Shown: in pieces, positions 27,147 through 37,102 of the stretch
Layout: each line of letters starts with the position of its first letter
Position numbering within the stretch: the first letter of the stretch is position 1
Assembly: GCF_021560015.1 (NCBI RefSeq)
Contig: NZ_CP073588.1
Coordinates: 2,046,001-2,110,000 of the forward strand
DNA: 64,000 bases
DNA from: Shewanella vesiculosa
Lineage (GTDB): Bacteria; Pseudomonadota; Gammaproteobacteria; Enterobacterales; Shewanellaceae
Direction: 5' to 3'
Notes under the pieces: generated by a model
Told to the model about the DNA's origin: nothing
What the model saw: the letters and a program-made list of their open reading frames with translations, nothing else
Database searches by the model: none
Program-made: the position numbers and the translations under genes

Positions 27147-28091
27147 TTAAAAGTTCAGTTTAAACACTAAACCGAATGCGGCTTGGTTTTCCATGTCTTC
27201 AGTGACATCGGGATAACTTAACTGCATTTCACCGCCAAAATAGTAACCAGCATAAGCATTAAGGCTAACGTTAGTCGTTGCTTGCCAACCTGCGCGAGCA
27301 AAGCCTACCCATTCTTCAACTTCAATGGTTTTATCATCATCAGCAATTAAAAAACGCTCTGTTCGCATGGAGCTGCCCACGCCAAAATCCCAGTCACGAT
27401 TATATTGATAACTTAACTCTAATCCTGCAGGGCCACTAAAACCAGCTTGGAACGGGTTAGCAAGTACCCACTTATCGCTTATCTGCCAACGTACGGCTAA
27501 ATAAGGCAAGGTGCGCACTTCTGAAATATCATTTAAATATGCCACACCGAAACCAAGCATATTACCCGAATCAAAGCGGTACATCCCCGAGGCGACGACA
27601 CCATAACTTTGTGCATTTGAAGATGATGCCGTATCAGCATAGGCATACTGTAATTTGGGTGCGATGAGAAACATCCAATGATTATCTAAACGATACGATA
27701 GTGACAAACCGGCACTGTACTGATGGATGGTCGACCAAGGTTGAGTACTGCTGCGTAACAGGCTGTTTTGGTTAATATCCCAGTCATAATCGAGATTATC
27801 GTAGCCTAAGTTTGCCCCTATAGACCACTGACGATTAAGTGGCATGTTTGCCGAAAAACTGGTTTTCCATGTATCTCGTTGCAACTGATTAGGGTTAGCA
27901 CTCTCTGCGCCTACATTAGCGGTGCCCGTTGATGTACGAGCAACGGTGAGTGAAAACGGTGAACGTTCTGGTGCCGCTAAAGCATGCTGACTTAACAGCA
28001 GACCCGATACGCACAATAATGACCGTACAGATAAATTCAGTGACTTACTCTGTGCCGGAGAAGAAATTACCTTAGTGTTGTAAAGCGTCAT
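27147..28091 (-). CDS. Outer-membrane beta-barrel protein (DUF6268-like)
   Basis: A 314-residue outer-membrane protein. I set the start at 28091 (MTLYNTKVISS), because the signal peptide (LLCVSGLLLSQHALA) then lies near the N-terminus. The mature protein shows many alternating amphipathic strands (RQWSIGANLGYDNLDYDW, WMFLIAPKLQYAYAD) and ends with a terminal Phe (FGLVFKLNF), the usual barrel-assembly signal. The pattern fits the DUF6268 barrel family. No substrate can be inferred. It is downstream of the tetR gene on the same strand and may belong to the same efflux-related unit. Confidence 0.75.
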   Translation of the reverse strand: MTLYNTKVISSPAQSKSLNLSVRSLLCVSGLLLSQHALAAPERSPFSLTVARTSTGTANVGAESANPNQLQRDTWKTSFSANMPLNRQWSIGANLGYDNLDYDWDINQNSLLRSSTQPWSTIHQYSAGLSLSYRLDNHWMFLIAPKLQYAYADTASSSNAQSYGVVASGMYRFDSGNMLGFGVAYLNDISEVRTLPYLAVRWQISDKWVLANPFQAGFSGPAGLELSYQYNRDWDFGVGSSMRTERFLIADDDKTIEVEEWVGFARAGWQATTNVSLNAYAGYYFGGEMQLSYPDVTEDMENQAAFGLVFKLNF

Positions 28092-28197
28092 ACTAATCTG
28101 CTTCCCTTCAAATAATGAAATAAACTGAATATTACTTTGGCTTAATTGCTCAAGTAATACTGCTATATGGCCAATTAAGTTCAACTTGAGGTTGAGT

Positions 28198-28849
28198 TTA
28201 ATTTACGCCCACTTTATGTGCTCGTAAAAACATGTCGGCGGTATCTTGCAGGTATTGTTGTCTGGTGACGATTAAATCTTCTATTTCTAAGCCTAACTCT
28301 AGGCGTAATTTTAGCTCACCAAACAACATTAAACACAATCTAACCGCACTTTCATGAGGGTTTTCAAAAAAGTATTCGTTGTGTTCATTGACTTTTGTTA
28401 GGTAGTTTCGAACCAATCCTAGTACATGCTTAGGGCCTGCATTATAAAACAATCTAGACACTTCTGGGTGAGTATCGGCTTGAGCAACACAGGTTTTAAA
28501 CACTGTCATGGCTTCTTTGCTAACAATCATTTCGCCAAACTGCTGTGCAAATAACAAAATAACCTGTTGTGGTTGGCTGGCATCAATTAAGGCATCGTCG
28601 GTGAGTTGATGCACAACACATTTCGATTCAATCGCAGACACAAATAAATCGTCTTTAGAACCAAAATGGGAGTAAACAGTTTGTTTTGATACACCGGCAT
28701 GCTTGGCCACTTCATCCATACTGGTATTAGGGAAACCATGATGACAAAAAAAGATCAATCGCAGACTCGAGCACCTGAGCACGCTTTTGTTCACTGCGGC
28801 TGATGTGGATCTGCCCGCTGGGATTAAGCGCTGTGTGTTGTTTTGTCAT
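28198..28849 (-). CDS. TetR-family repressor of the efflux genes (single-base frameshift)
   Basis: A TetR-type regulator with the helix-turn-helix TSMDEVAKHAGVSKQTVYSHF and a C-terminal ligand domain. The true N-terminus (MTKQHTALNPSGQIHISRSEQKRAQV) is in another frame from 28849. The frames join at a run of seven A (28746-28752, plus strand); with six the protein reads AIDLFCHHGFPNTSMDEV and is about 216 residues, a normal TetR. It is divergent from the adaptor-pump operon, and two matching operators lie between them (28930-28973). Repression of efflux, relieved by a ligand, is the inferred role. Confidence 0.85.
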
Positions 28850-28929
28850 ATTGGTTCCATAAATTAGCTTATTAAGCAAATCAAGCCTCTGCATTGCTGA
28901 TCAGCATTTAGCCTAATAGTAACCAAAAA

Positions 28930-28973
28930 TAGACTGGACAGTCTAGTTTTATAAAATTAGACTATCGAGTCTA
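28930..28973. promoter_or_regulatory. Two tandem TetR-type operators
   Basis: Two palindromes with perfect 6-bp arms, TAGACT-N4-AGTCTA, occupy 28930-28945 and 28958-28973, start-to-start 28 bases (close to three helical turns). They lie in the divergent spacer between the tetR gene and the efflux adaptor. Divergent palindromes next to a TetR gene are its likely binding sites. Confidence 0.85.
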
Positions 28974-29093
28974 GTTAACATTAAAGTTACATTTTATGTT
29001 GTACTGAAAATCTATGCGCTTATTGCCTTTCATGCCAACGGCGAAAAATAAATCAACATTGACACTATTAATTGCTTTGCAAGGAATAAACTT

Positions 29094-30215
29094 ATGAACG
29101 CGTCAAAGACATTCACTGCCATCATTCGATACTGGGCGCTAAGTTTAAGCTTAATCGTTTTAAGCGGTTGTGGCTCTGAGGTAAAAGAACACTCGCATAC
29201 AATTGACTATCAAGCGGTGTTATCGCAAAGCTTAGTGTTAAATGACCATTACCAGCATATGCAAACCTATACTGGGACGATTCGCTCAGCCAATACCACA
29301 GGTATTGGCTTTGAGCTTGCGGGTAAGCTCAACAATATCTCAGTCGACAGTGGCAATACTGTGACTAAAGGTCAAACATTAGCCCTACTTGATATCGAGT
29401 TATTAACAGCCGAACAACAGCAACTGCAAGCCAGTTTATTACAAACCCAAGCGGATATCGATTTAGCCAAAAGCACCTTAGTTCGCACTCAAAAACTAAA
29501 ACAACAAAATTATGTGTCTGAACAGCAGCTTGATGAAACCCAGCAACAAGTCATTAGCTTACAAGCAAATCAAAAGCGCATTGAAGCCAGCTTAAGTGCT
29601 ACCCATTTAAAAATTGAAAAATCGACATTGTTAGCCCCATTCAATGGCACTATCAGTCAGCGGTTTCATAATGTCGGCGAAGTGATTGCGCTAGGCAGTC
29701 CGGTTTTTACCTTAGTGGGTAACAGTGAACCTTTAGCTTATATTGGGGTACCGATTGATATTGCACAGCAGTTAGCCGCCGAGCAGATGGTAGATGTCCG
29801 TGTAGGTAAACAAACCTTTACCGCTAAAATTGCCGGTATTAGTGCCGAGGTCAATACCATTAGTCGCACGGTGCAGTTGCGTATTCATTTGCCCGACTCA
29901 GCCAGAGTAATCAATGGCGAAATAGCTTATTTGGCTTATCAACAAGATGTGCCTGCATCTGGTTACTGGGTGCCGATGTCGGCATTAACCGATGGCGTAC
30001 GCGGGTTATGGAACGTGTTTGCCTTAGTTAAAGCTGAGCAAGGTTTTTATACCATTGAACGTCGCGATGTTGAAATTATCTATACCAATGAACAACAAGC
30101 GTATATTCAAGGTGCCATAAAACCAACCGATATCATTGTCTCTCAAGGCTTGCATAAGTTAGTAGTTAATCAAAAAGTCACCCTAGCTCAAGCTGAGAAA
30201 ACGGGGGCATTATGA
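29094..30215 (+). CDS. RND efflux periplasmic adaptor lipoprotein
   Basis: A membrane-fusion protein that links an RND pump to an outer-membrane channel. The 373-residue product has a lipoprotein signal with lipobox VLSGC (Cys26). Then come the barrel-sandwich half-motif GIGFELAGKLNNISVDSGNTVTKGQ, a coiled-coil hairpin of about 80 residues, and the second half LLAPFNGTISQRFHNVGEV. Its stop overlaps the pump start by four bases (ATGA). Substrate unknown. Expression is probably controlled by the divergent TetR. Confidence 0.9.
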   Translation: MNASKTFTAIIRYWALSLSLIVLSGCGSEVKEHSHTIDYQAVLSQSLVLNDHYQHMQTYTGTIRSANTTGIGFELAGKLNNISVDSGNTVTKGQTLALLDIELLTAEQQQLQASLLQTQADIDLAKSTLVRTQKLKQQNYVSEQQLDETQQQVISLQANQKRIEASLSATHLKIEKSTLLAPFNGTISQRFHNVGEVIALGSPVFTLVGNSEPLAYIGVPIDIAQQLAAEQMVDVRVGKQTFTAKIAGISAEVNTISRTVQLRIHLPDSARVINGEIAYLAYQQDVPASGYWVPMSALTDGVRGLWNVFALVKAEQGFYTIERRDVEIIYTNEQQAYIQGAIKPTDIIVSQGLHKLVVNQKVTLAQAEKTGAL

Positions 30216-33200
30216 TTAAAGCATTTTTAGAAAATGGCCGCCTAACCAGTTTATTTATTGCATTATTAATTGTTGCTGGCTTAGGAGCAATTTCAAGCTT
30301 ACCGCGTACGGAAGACCCACATATTACGAACCGATTTTCATCGGTTATTACTCAATACCCAGGGGCATCAGCAGAACGCGTTGAAGCACTCGTGACCGAA
30401 GTACTCGAAAATCAACTTCGCCGTTTAGAAGAGTTGAAGCTAGTCCAGTCAACTTCTCGACCGGGTATTTCGGTGATCCAGTTAGAATTAAAAGATACCG
30501 TTACCGATACCGCTCCAGTATGGTCACGGGCACGAGATCTTATTGCCGACAGTAAATCACTGTTACCCGTTGCAGCACAAAACAGTGTATTAGATGATCA
30601 GCTAGGATATGCTAATACCGCTATTTTAGGACTGGTTTGGGCCGATGACAGCCCAGTAAGAGTCGATATTCTTAATCGGTACGCCAAAGAATTACAAAGT
30701 CGCTTAAGATTACTCAGCGGCACTGACTTTGCAAAGTTGTATGGCGCACCTGAAGAAGAGATTTTAGTAGAATTAGATGGTAATAAAATCAGTCAACTGC
30801 ATTTAACTCCCGCAGGTATCGCGGCAATTTTAAATAATGCCGACAGCAAAATTTCCGCCGGTGAAATTAATAACAACCAGTTTAGAGCCTTAGTTGAGGT
30901 TTCTGGTGAATTAGACTCACAAAACCGTATCCGCCAAGTGCCGTTAAAAGTAGACGATTACGGCCAAATTATTCGCTTAGGCGATGTGGCCAATATTAGC
31001 CGCCAAGCTAAAACGCCTGCATCGAGTATTGCTTTAATCGACAGTCAACAAGGCGTATTAGTCTCTGCTCGCATGCTCAATAATAACCGCGTCGATGTAT
31101 GGCAACAGCACGTGAGTAACGCCATTGACGAGTTTTCAGTAAACTTGCCGGCCAATATTAAGGTGCAATGGTTATTTGACCAACAAAGCTATACAAGCGA
31201 TCGCTTAGGCGACTTGGTGATTAATCTGCTGCAAGGGTTTGTGATTATTTTACTGGTCTTAATGCTGACATTAGGCCTACGTAATGCAGTGATTGTAGCA
31301 ATATCATTACCACTAACCGCACTGTTTACCCTCACCTGCATGAAATATACTGGACTACCGATCCATCAAATGTCGGTAACAGGGTTAGTGGTTGCGCTGG
31401 GTATTATGGTTGATAACGCAATTGTGATTGTTGATGCCATTGCGCAACGCCGTCAGCAAGGTATGAGCAAACTTGAAGCGGTATCTAAAACTCTGCACCA
31501 CTTATGGCTGCCACTGGCGGGTTCAACCATTACCACCATGTTAGCTTTTGCACCAATTGTGTTAATGTCAGGCGCTGCGGGTGAGTTTGTTGGTGGTATC
31601 GCAATTTCGGTGATGTTTGCATTGCTGGGGTCATATATTATTTCGCATACCATTATCGCAGGCCTTGCTGGGCGCTTTAGCCGCAGTGAAAAACCAACGG
31701 CTTGGTATCAACAAGGTATGGCATTTCCCAAAATCAGCCAAGCATATACAGCCAGCCTTTACTTTGCGTTAACACGGCCAATACTGACGGCGATTGTTAT
31801 CGGTATATTACCTATTGTCGGTTTTTTTGCCGCGGGAAAAATGACAGAACAATTTTTCCCTCCGTCTGACCGCGATATGTTCCAAATTGAAGTCTACTTA
31901 GCGCCGCATGTGAGTATTGAAAACACCCTAGAACAGGTAAAACTGATTGATAATAAACTGCAAAAAATTGAAGATATTGTGGCTGCGACTTGGGTTGTCG
32001 GTGGTAACACGCCCTCTTTCTATTACAATTTAACTCAACGGCAGCAAGGGGCAACTAACTATGCCCAAGCAATGATTAAAGTAACCGATTTTGCGGCGGC
32101 TAATCGATTGATTTTACAATTGCAGAAAGAGTTTGATGTGGAGTTTCCACAAGCCCAAATCTTGGTTCGAAAACTGGAACAAGGCCCTCCTTTTAACGCT
32201 CCGGTAGAGTTGCGTATATACGGCCCCAACCTAGATACATTGAAAGCACTGGGTGAACAAGTGCGCGGGATTTTAGTTGCAACCCCCGATGTGATCCATA
32301 CTCGCGCAACACTAAGTTTTGGCGCACCAAAAGTGTGGTTACAAGTCAATGAAGATGCCAGCTTAATGAGCGGCCTGAGCCTTAGCGATATTGCCAATCA
32401 AATTCAAATGGCGACTACCGGTATAATTGGTGGCAGCATTTTAGAGCAAACAGAATCACTGCCCATTCGTGTTCGTTTAGGCGACAACAGTCGCGAACAA
32501 GCCACACGTTTAGCCGAGATAAATCTGGTATCGCCTTCGGGTTCAGGTATACCGCTAGCGGCATTATCTTATAACGAAATCAATGTAAGTCGCGGCGCAA
32601 TCCCCCGCAGAAATGGCGAACGAGTCAATACTATTGAAGCTTATATCACCAGTGGAGTACTGCCTGCACAAGTATTAAACGAGGTTAAGGATACCATTGC
32701 TAATTTGTCTATTCCGGCGGGATATCATCTTGAAATTGGCGGCGAAAGTGCAAAACGTAATGAGGCTGTGGGTAATTTATTGTCAAATGTAGTGTTAGTT
32801 GTCACCTTATTACTAGCCACTGTAGTGCTGTCATTTAACTCCTTTAGATTAACGGCAATCATTTTACTGAGTGCATTTCAATCGGCGGGTTTAGGTTTAT
32901 TATCCGTGTATGTATTTGGCTATCCGTTTGGGTTTACCGTTATTATCGGCTTATTGGGATTAATGGGCTTAGCCATTAATGCTGCGATTGTTATTTTGGC
33001 TGAGTTAGAAGATATACCCCGAGGCGCGCCATGGTAATGTTGAGTTAATCATCAGTACTGTGAGCAGTTGTGGTCGTCATATCGGCTCCACCACCATCAC
33101 GACTATAGGTGGCTTTTTACCGCTAATTATTGCAGGTGGTGGCTTTTGGCCGCCATTTGCCATAGCCATTGCTGGCGGTACGCTTTTGGCGACCATGTTG

Positions 33201-33281
33201 TCACTGATTTGGGTGCCTGTAATGTATACCTTGTTAATGAAACCTAAGGTCAACCTTATCAAGAAGCCAATTTCGATTTAA
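30212..33281 (+). CDS. RND-family efflux pump (single-base frameshift)
   Basis: An inner-membrane proton-driven RND transporter (AcrB/MexB-like, hydrophobe/amphiphile type). The first frame gives 941 residues, including the TM4 proton relay GLVVALGIMVDNAIVIVDAI and the repeat-swapped second half. The last helices (GGFLPLIIAGGGFWPPFAIAIAGGTLLATM) are in the next frame from 33060. The join is at a run of four C (33017-33020); three C gives DIPEARHGNVELI and a total of about 1022 residues, the normal length. Probably a sequence error. Operon with the adaptor. Export of a toxic compound is inferred; the substrate is not. Confidence 0.9.
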
Positions 33282-33303
33282 TGTTCAATACAAAATAAAG
33301 ATT

Positions 33304-33339
33304 TGCCCTAAACTGACAGCAAAAATCCGGTTTAGGGCA
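33304..33339. terminator. Stem-loop between the pump and methylase genes
   Basis: A perfect 10-bp stem (TGCCCTAAAC/GTTTAGGGCA) with a 16-base loop between the convergent pump and methylase genes. The minus strand has a loosely T-rich tail, the plus strand does not, so it more likely ends the pse operon. Confidence 0.45.
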
Positions 33340-33352
33340 GTAAGCACAAAAC

Positions 33353-33985
33353 TCAAACATAAATTAAACGGTTTTCTCTAACAAGAACCAATTGGTGTCG
33401 TCTTGGGGGGAAATTAATGTCTCTGTGGTAAACAAAGCCATAATCAACCAAGGTTAAATCTGAATACTTGTCGAGCATTTCACCGGCAAAATCGCGCTTA
33501 AATAACTTACCATCATGACCTCGATAGCCAATTTCAACTGGTGATGGATTGTAATACTCTGCAATGCAGATATAACGGTGGCTAGACTGATACAAGCGTT
33601 CATATACATTTTGTAATTCTTGAGGATTTATATGAATTAATACACCTTTAATCAATGCAATATCATGCGTTATCTGTGGCGTGTAATCTAAGATAGACGA
33701 ATGGTGAACGGTAAGGTTATCGAAACGCTGTAAACTTTCAGCCGCTTTTTTATTTATTTCAATCGCGGATAATTTAACGTCAGGTAACAGTATTGATAAT
33801 GCCTCAAGATTCAATCCGATATTAGAACCAAATTCAATAATAGATTGAGGAGCATGTACATTAGCAAGTATTTTAGAAAATAATGCTATGTTAGCTGCAA
33901 TAGTATGCTTTCCTTGATTTCGTTTTAAGTATTCATCCCCAAACTCACCAGCCCAAAATACTTCTTGTTCAGTCTTATAAGTCAC
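33353..33985 (-). CDS. Pseudaminic acid biosynthesis-associated methylase
   Basis: A 210-residue SAM-dependent methyltransferase of the family found with pseudaminic-acid genes. The N-terminus (EQEVFWAGEFGDEYLKRN) is the family signature. SIIEFGSNIGLNLEAL is the SAM-binding glycine-rich loop, and ALIKGVLIHINPQELQNVYERLY follows. It is the last gene of the pse operon, 46 bases after pseI. The expected role is methylation of a Pse derivative or its precursor before or during flagellin glycosylation. The exact position of the methyl group cannot be read from the sequence. Confidence 0.88.
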   Translation of the reverse strand: MTYKTEQEVFWAGEFGDEYLKRNQGKHTIAANIALFSKILANVHAPQSIIEFGSNIGLNLEALSILLPDVKLSAIEINKKAAESLQRFDNLTVHHSSILDYTPQITHDIALIKGVLIHINPQELQNVYERLYQSSHRYICIAEYYNPSPVEIGYRGHDGKLFKRDFAGEMLDKYSDLTLVDYGFVYHRDINFPPRRHQLVLVRENRLIYV

Positions 33986-34031
33986 ATAATTCTCCTAACT
34001 TGCAAAGTGCAAGTGCGTATAAGTTGATAAT

Positions 34032-35081
34032 TTAGTCAAATAAATCAGATGATAATGCGGTTCCGCTTGGTATGTTTTGATTAGCTCTACACCCTAATAC
34101 TTGCTCATAAAATTTAGGTGCAAGACCAAAACCAGGCCTGATACTTCTAACATTCTCTGCCGTTAACTTTTCGCCTTTAATGACATCTTTTACAATATAC
34201 AACGATCGTCTAAATTTAATATTACCTATTTCAGCTTGAGTCCTTTGATAATTAACATGGCCTAATGCAGACCAAGCTGTTTTGGTATCTTTGCATAATT
34301 GTGCCAGTTCTAAAGGTTCAATTGAGAAGCTATCATCAGCACCGCCGCCATTACGATCAAGAGTGACATGTTTTTCTACAACACATGCACCTAAAACTAC
34401 AGCCGCTATAGCAGTTGCATTATCAATGGTATGATCAGACAACCCTGCAAGAACATCAAAACGCTGAGTCATATCGGCAATGGTAGCTAAGTTATATTCA
34501 TTTGCTGGCGCAGGATAGCCACTAACACAGTGCAGAATAACTAGCTCTTTACAGCCATTATCTCTTGCCACATTAATGGCTTCTTTGATCTCGACGTCAT
34601 TGGCCATACCTGTAGACATAATCATAGGTTTACCGGTTTGAGCAACACGTTTAATCAGAGGCAAATCAACCAGCTCGAAAGAAGCAATTTTGTATGCTGG
34701 GGCGTCAAGCGATTCTAGTAGCTCAACAGCAGTAAAATCAAATGGTGAGCTGAAAATAGTAATACCTATCTCTTTAGCTCTTTTAAACAATGGCTTGTGC
34801 CAATCCCATGGCATGTGAGCTTGCTTATACAGTTGATAAAGTGACTTACCATCCCACAGACCACCATGGATCTGAAACTCGTCAGCATTAGAATCGATTG
34901 TGATTGTGTCATGAGTATAAGTTTGTAACTTAATGGCATCAGCACCGGCTTTTTTAGCAGCTTCAATAATCTCTAATGCTCGATTAATATCGCCATTGTG
35001 ATTAGCCGAAAGCTCAGCAATGATATAAGGTGGGTATTCACGACCGATGGAACGGCCGTTAATTTTTATAGACTTAGTCAT
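34032..35081 (-). CDS. pseI: Pseudaminic acid synthase PseI
   Basis: PseI condenses 2,4-diacetamido-2,4,6-trideoxy-L-altrose with phosphoenolpyruvate to give pseudaminic acid. The 349-residue protein has the NeuB-type TIM barrel (PYIIAELSANHNGDINRALE, GADAIKLQTYTHDT) and a C-terminal SAF/antifreeze-like domain (RRSLYIVKDVIKGEKLTAENVRSIRPGFGL). The start KSIKINGRSIG and the PseI-type motifs favour Pse over sialic or legionaminic acid. It overlaps pseH by eight bases, showing translational coupling. Confidence 0.93.
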   Translation of the reverse strand: MTKSIKINGRSIGREYPPYIIAELSANHNGDINRALEIIEAAKKAGADAIKLQTYTHDTITIDSNADEFQIHGGLWDGKSLYQLYKQAHMPWDWHKPLFKRAKEIGITIFSSPFDFTAVELLESLDAPAYKIASFELVDLPLIKRVAQTGKPMIMSTGMANDVEIKEAINVARDNGCKELVILHCVSGYPAPANEYNLATIADMTQRFDVLAGLSDHTIDNATAIAAVVLGACVVEKHVTLDRNGGGADDSFSIEPLELAQLCKDTKTAWSALGHVNYQRTQAEIGNIKFRRSLYIVKDVIKGEKLTAENVRSIRPGFGLAPKFYEQVLGCRANQNIPSGTALSSDLFD

Positions 35082-36024
35082 TTAAATACTCTAACTGTAA
35101 ATTTTTTGAAATTAATAGTTCTGCTACACCTGTTATTATTTTCTTATTTGTTTGTACATTAATGATAGTAGTTTCAACAACTAATTTACGGCCAATCTTA
35201 GATAAAATAACAAAAATAGCCTCAAGCTGATCATCAGGATAAACTGGATTTATAAAGGTCATTGATTGACTCATATAAATACAACCATCTCCAGGGAAAG
35301 TTGTTCCAAACACTTTAGAAAATACTGAACCAACGAGAAATCCATGGACGATACTGCTATCAAAACCATGTTCAATTGCAAATTGATGATTCAAATGAAG
35401 TTGATTTTTATCACCACTAACCACTGAAAAAATAGCAACTTTCTCCGCTGAAAAAGTGATATTCTCTCGATAAGACTTACCCGGCGACAGTGGCATTTTT
35501 TTCTTATATAATTCTAATCGACATCTCTGCCAATCGGTTTTAAATATTGCAAGTCGATACACATCCCAATACTGTTCATCAGCGAAATGATGCTTTTTAA
35601 AGATACCTTCAATTTGAAAGCCAAATTTTTTATGGAACTTTATAACAGAATGATTAAATTCTAATACTTCGCAAGATAATTTATGTAACTCAAGATTATC
35701 GAACGCATAATTGAGAGCTGTCACTTCCATTAATGAACCAACGCCTCTGGTTGCAGTATTTCCAGAATAAAACGCCCAAGTCGCAGAATGATTATTATGG
35801 TTGATATCAACAAACCCAATCAAACCTGAAGGCTTGCCATCTAATTCAAAAATAAAATATGCTTTTGTAGCATCGCATTTTATGCGCTCGAACCATTCAT
35901 AATGTTCTTTTTTAGAAATGACATGACTGGTGTACATGTTTTTTCTTACTTCAGGCATGTTGCGCCACTCTAAAACAAGATCAAGGTAATCTGAAGATAA
36001 TGGTAATAATTTTACATCACTCAT
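35074..36024 (-). CDS. pseH: PseH-type N-acyltransferase fused to a MaoC hotdog domain
   Basis: A 316-residue two-domain protein. I chose the start at 36024 (MSDVKLLPLSSDYL), as it overlaps pseG by eight bases. Residues 5-165 are the GNAT domain of PseH (LEWRNMPEVRKNMYTS; GVGSLMEVTALNYAF), which acylates the 4-amino group of UDP-4-amino-4,6-dideoxy-AltNAc. Residues about 180-305 are a MaoC-type hydratase hotdog with SGDKNQLHLN, keeping the D-x4-H pair (Asp205, His210) and Asn207, then VHGFLVGSVF. PseH is usually a single GNAT domain. The fusion suggests an acyl donor other than acetyl-CoA; this part is inference. Confidence 0.85.
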   Translation of the reverse strand: MSDVKLLPLSSDYLDLVLEWRNMPEVRKNMYTSHVISKKEHYEWFERIKCDATKAYFIFELDGKPSGLIGFVDINHNNHSATWAFYSGNTATRGVGSLMEVTALNYAFDNLELHKLSCEVLEFNHSVIKFHKKFGFQIEGIFKKHHFADEQYWDVYRLAIFKTDWQRCRLELYKKKMPLSPGKSYRENITFSAEKVAIFSVVSGDKNQLHLNHQFAIEHGFDSSIVHGFLVGSVFSKVFGTTFPGDGCIYMSQSMTFINPVYPDDQLEAIFVILSKIGRKLVVETTIINVQTNKKIITGVAELLISKNLQLEYLND

Positions 36025-37102
36025 AGTCGCTCCTGTCTGAAGTAATCTCTTCACATAGAACTGATAATTTATGTTTAAATACAAGCAATAACTCTGATGA
36101 TTTTGCATGTAATAGCGCAGGCGAAATCTTAAAACCTTCAATCAATCGCATAAGTGCTTCAGCGCTAAATCGGTTTTGATCACCCATGTAGTATATCAAG
36201 CCAATATCATGTAAATATTGAGATACCTCAATCTGATTATCAGCGAGCGAATAAACGATACTCGGAAGCCCCATGAAAATACGTTCACCAGTTGTGGCAC
36301 CACCAGCACCGATAGCTAGATCGGCTTCGCGCATCATTTCAGCAATGTTTACGCCATGTTCAAAGCATTGAATATTACTGAAATGGGCACATGCTTGCTT
36401 TAACTCTTTTTTATTAGGGTTAGCCATTCCAATAACTAAATCTACTGATATTGACTTCGATAAAACAGGCATAACTCCATTCACAAATTTAAGACTAAGA
36501 TTATCTTTATCTACACCACCAAAGAAAACAAATATCTTATTGAGTGATTCTCTTGGTTTAGAATTTGATATTTCACAGAGAAATTCATCACGTAAAATAC
36601 AATACGATACACCTAAAAATAACTGACACTCAGGAGTAACCAAATCATCATATCGATGCTGATAATTCAATGCTAAATTTTGATCGATTAAAATATTACA
36701 ACTATGTTTTCTATTCGCTAAATCATCAATAACGACTATTTTCCTAGCTAAGCGGCTCGCTTTTTCTTCCCAAACAATATCCAATGAGTAATGGTCTACA
36801 ATTAACACATCAAATTTTGAAATGTTAATTGAACGCATAGCATTCTCAAATAACAAAAAATCTTGTTCTTGAGTCCAACCAAGCCAATTATCATTAATAG
36901 GAAAAGCATTTTTAGCATCTAATTCTATTAAATTAAAACCACTACCGATTATTAAATCATTGAAGTTTTTTTCAGCTCGCTTAGTAATAAAATAAATATT
37001 ACTTTCAATTTTTTTATTCAGTAATTTTGCAAGAGTTAAACATCTAATCAAATGACCGGAGCCAATTATAAAACTGGAATCAACTCTAAAGACAATATTC
37101 AT
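36017..37102 (-). CDS. pseG: PseG, UDP-sugar hydrolase
   Basis: PseG removes UDP from UDP-2,4-diacetamido-2,4,6-trideoxy-beta-L-altropyranose before PseI acts. The 361-residue protein has a GT-B fold. GSGHLIRCLTLAKLL near the N-terminus holds the catalytic His, and the C-terminal half has ADLAIGAGGATTGERIFMGLPS, the nucleotide-sugar site. It overlaps pseF by four bases (ATGA) and pseH by eight, so it is within the tightly packed operon. AT-rich codons are notable here compared with pseI, but the frame is clean. Confidence 0.92.
   Translation of the reverse strand: MNIVFRVDSSFIIGSGHLIRCLTLAKLLNKKIESNIYFITKRAEKNFNDLIIGSGFNLIELDAKNAFPINDNWLGWTQEQDFLLFENAMRSINISKFDVLIVDHYSLDIVWEEKASRLARKIVVIDDLANRKHSCNILIDQNLALNYQHRYDDLVTPECQLFLGVSYCILRDEFLCEISNSKPRESLNKIFVFFGGVDKDNLSLKFVNGVMPVLSKSISVDLVIGMANPNKKELKQACAHFSNIQCFEHGVNIAEMMREADLAIGAGGATTGERIFMGLPSIVYSLADNQIEVSQYLHDIGLIYYMGDQNRFSAEALMRLIEGFKISPALLHAKSSELLLVFKHKLSVLCEEITSDRSDYE

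Noticed and set aside
36025..36141. Upstream start for pseH within pseG
   Set aside because: The extra 39 residues overlap pseG deeply and have no counterpart in GNAT PseH; the start at 36024 overlaps by only eight bases.
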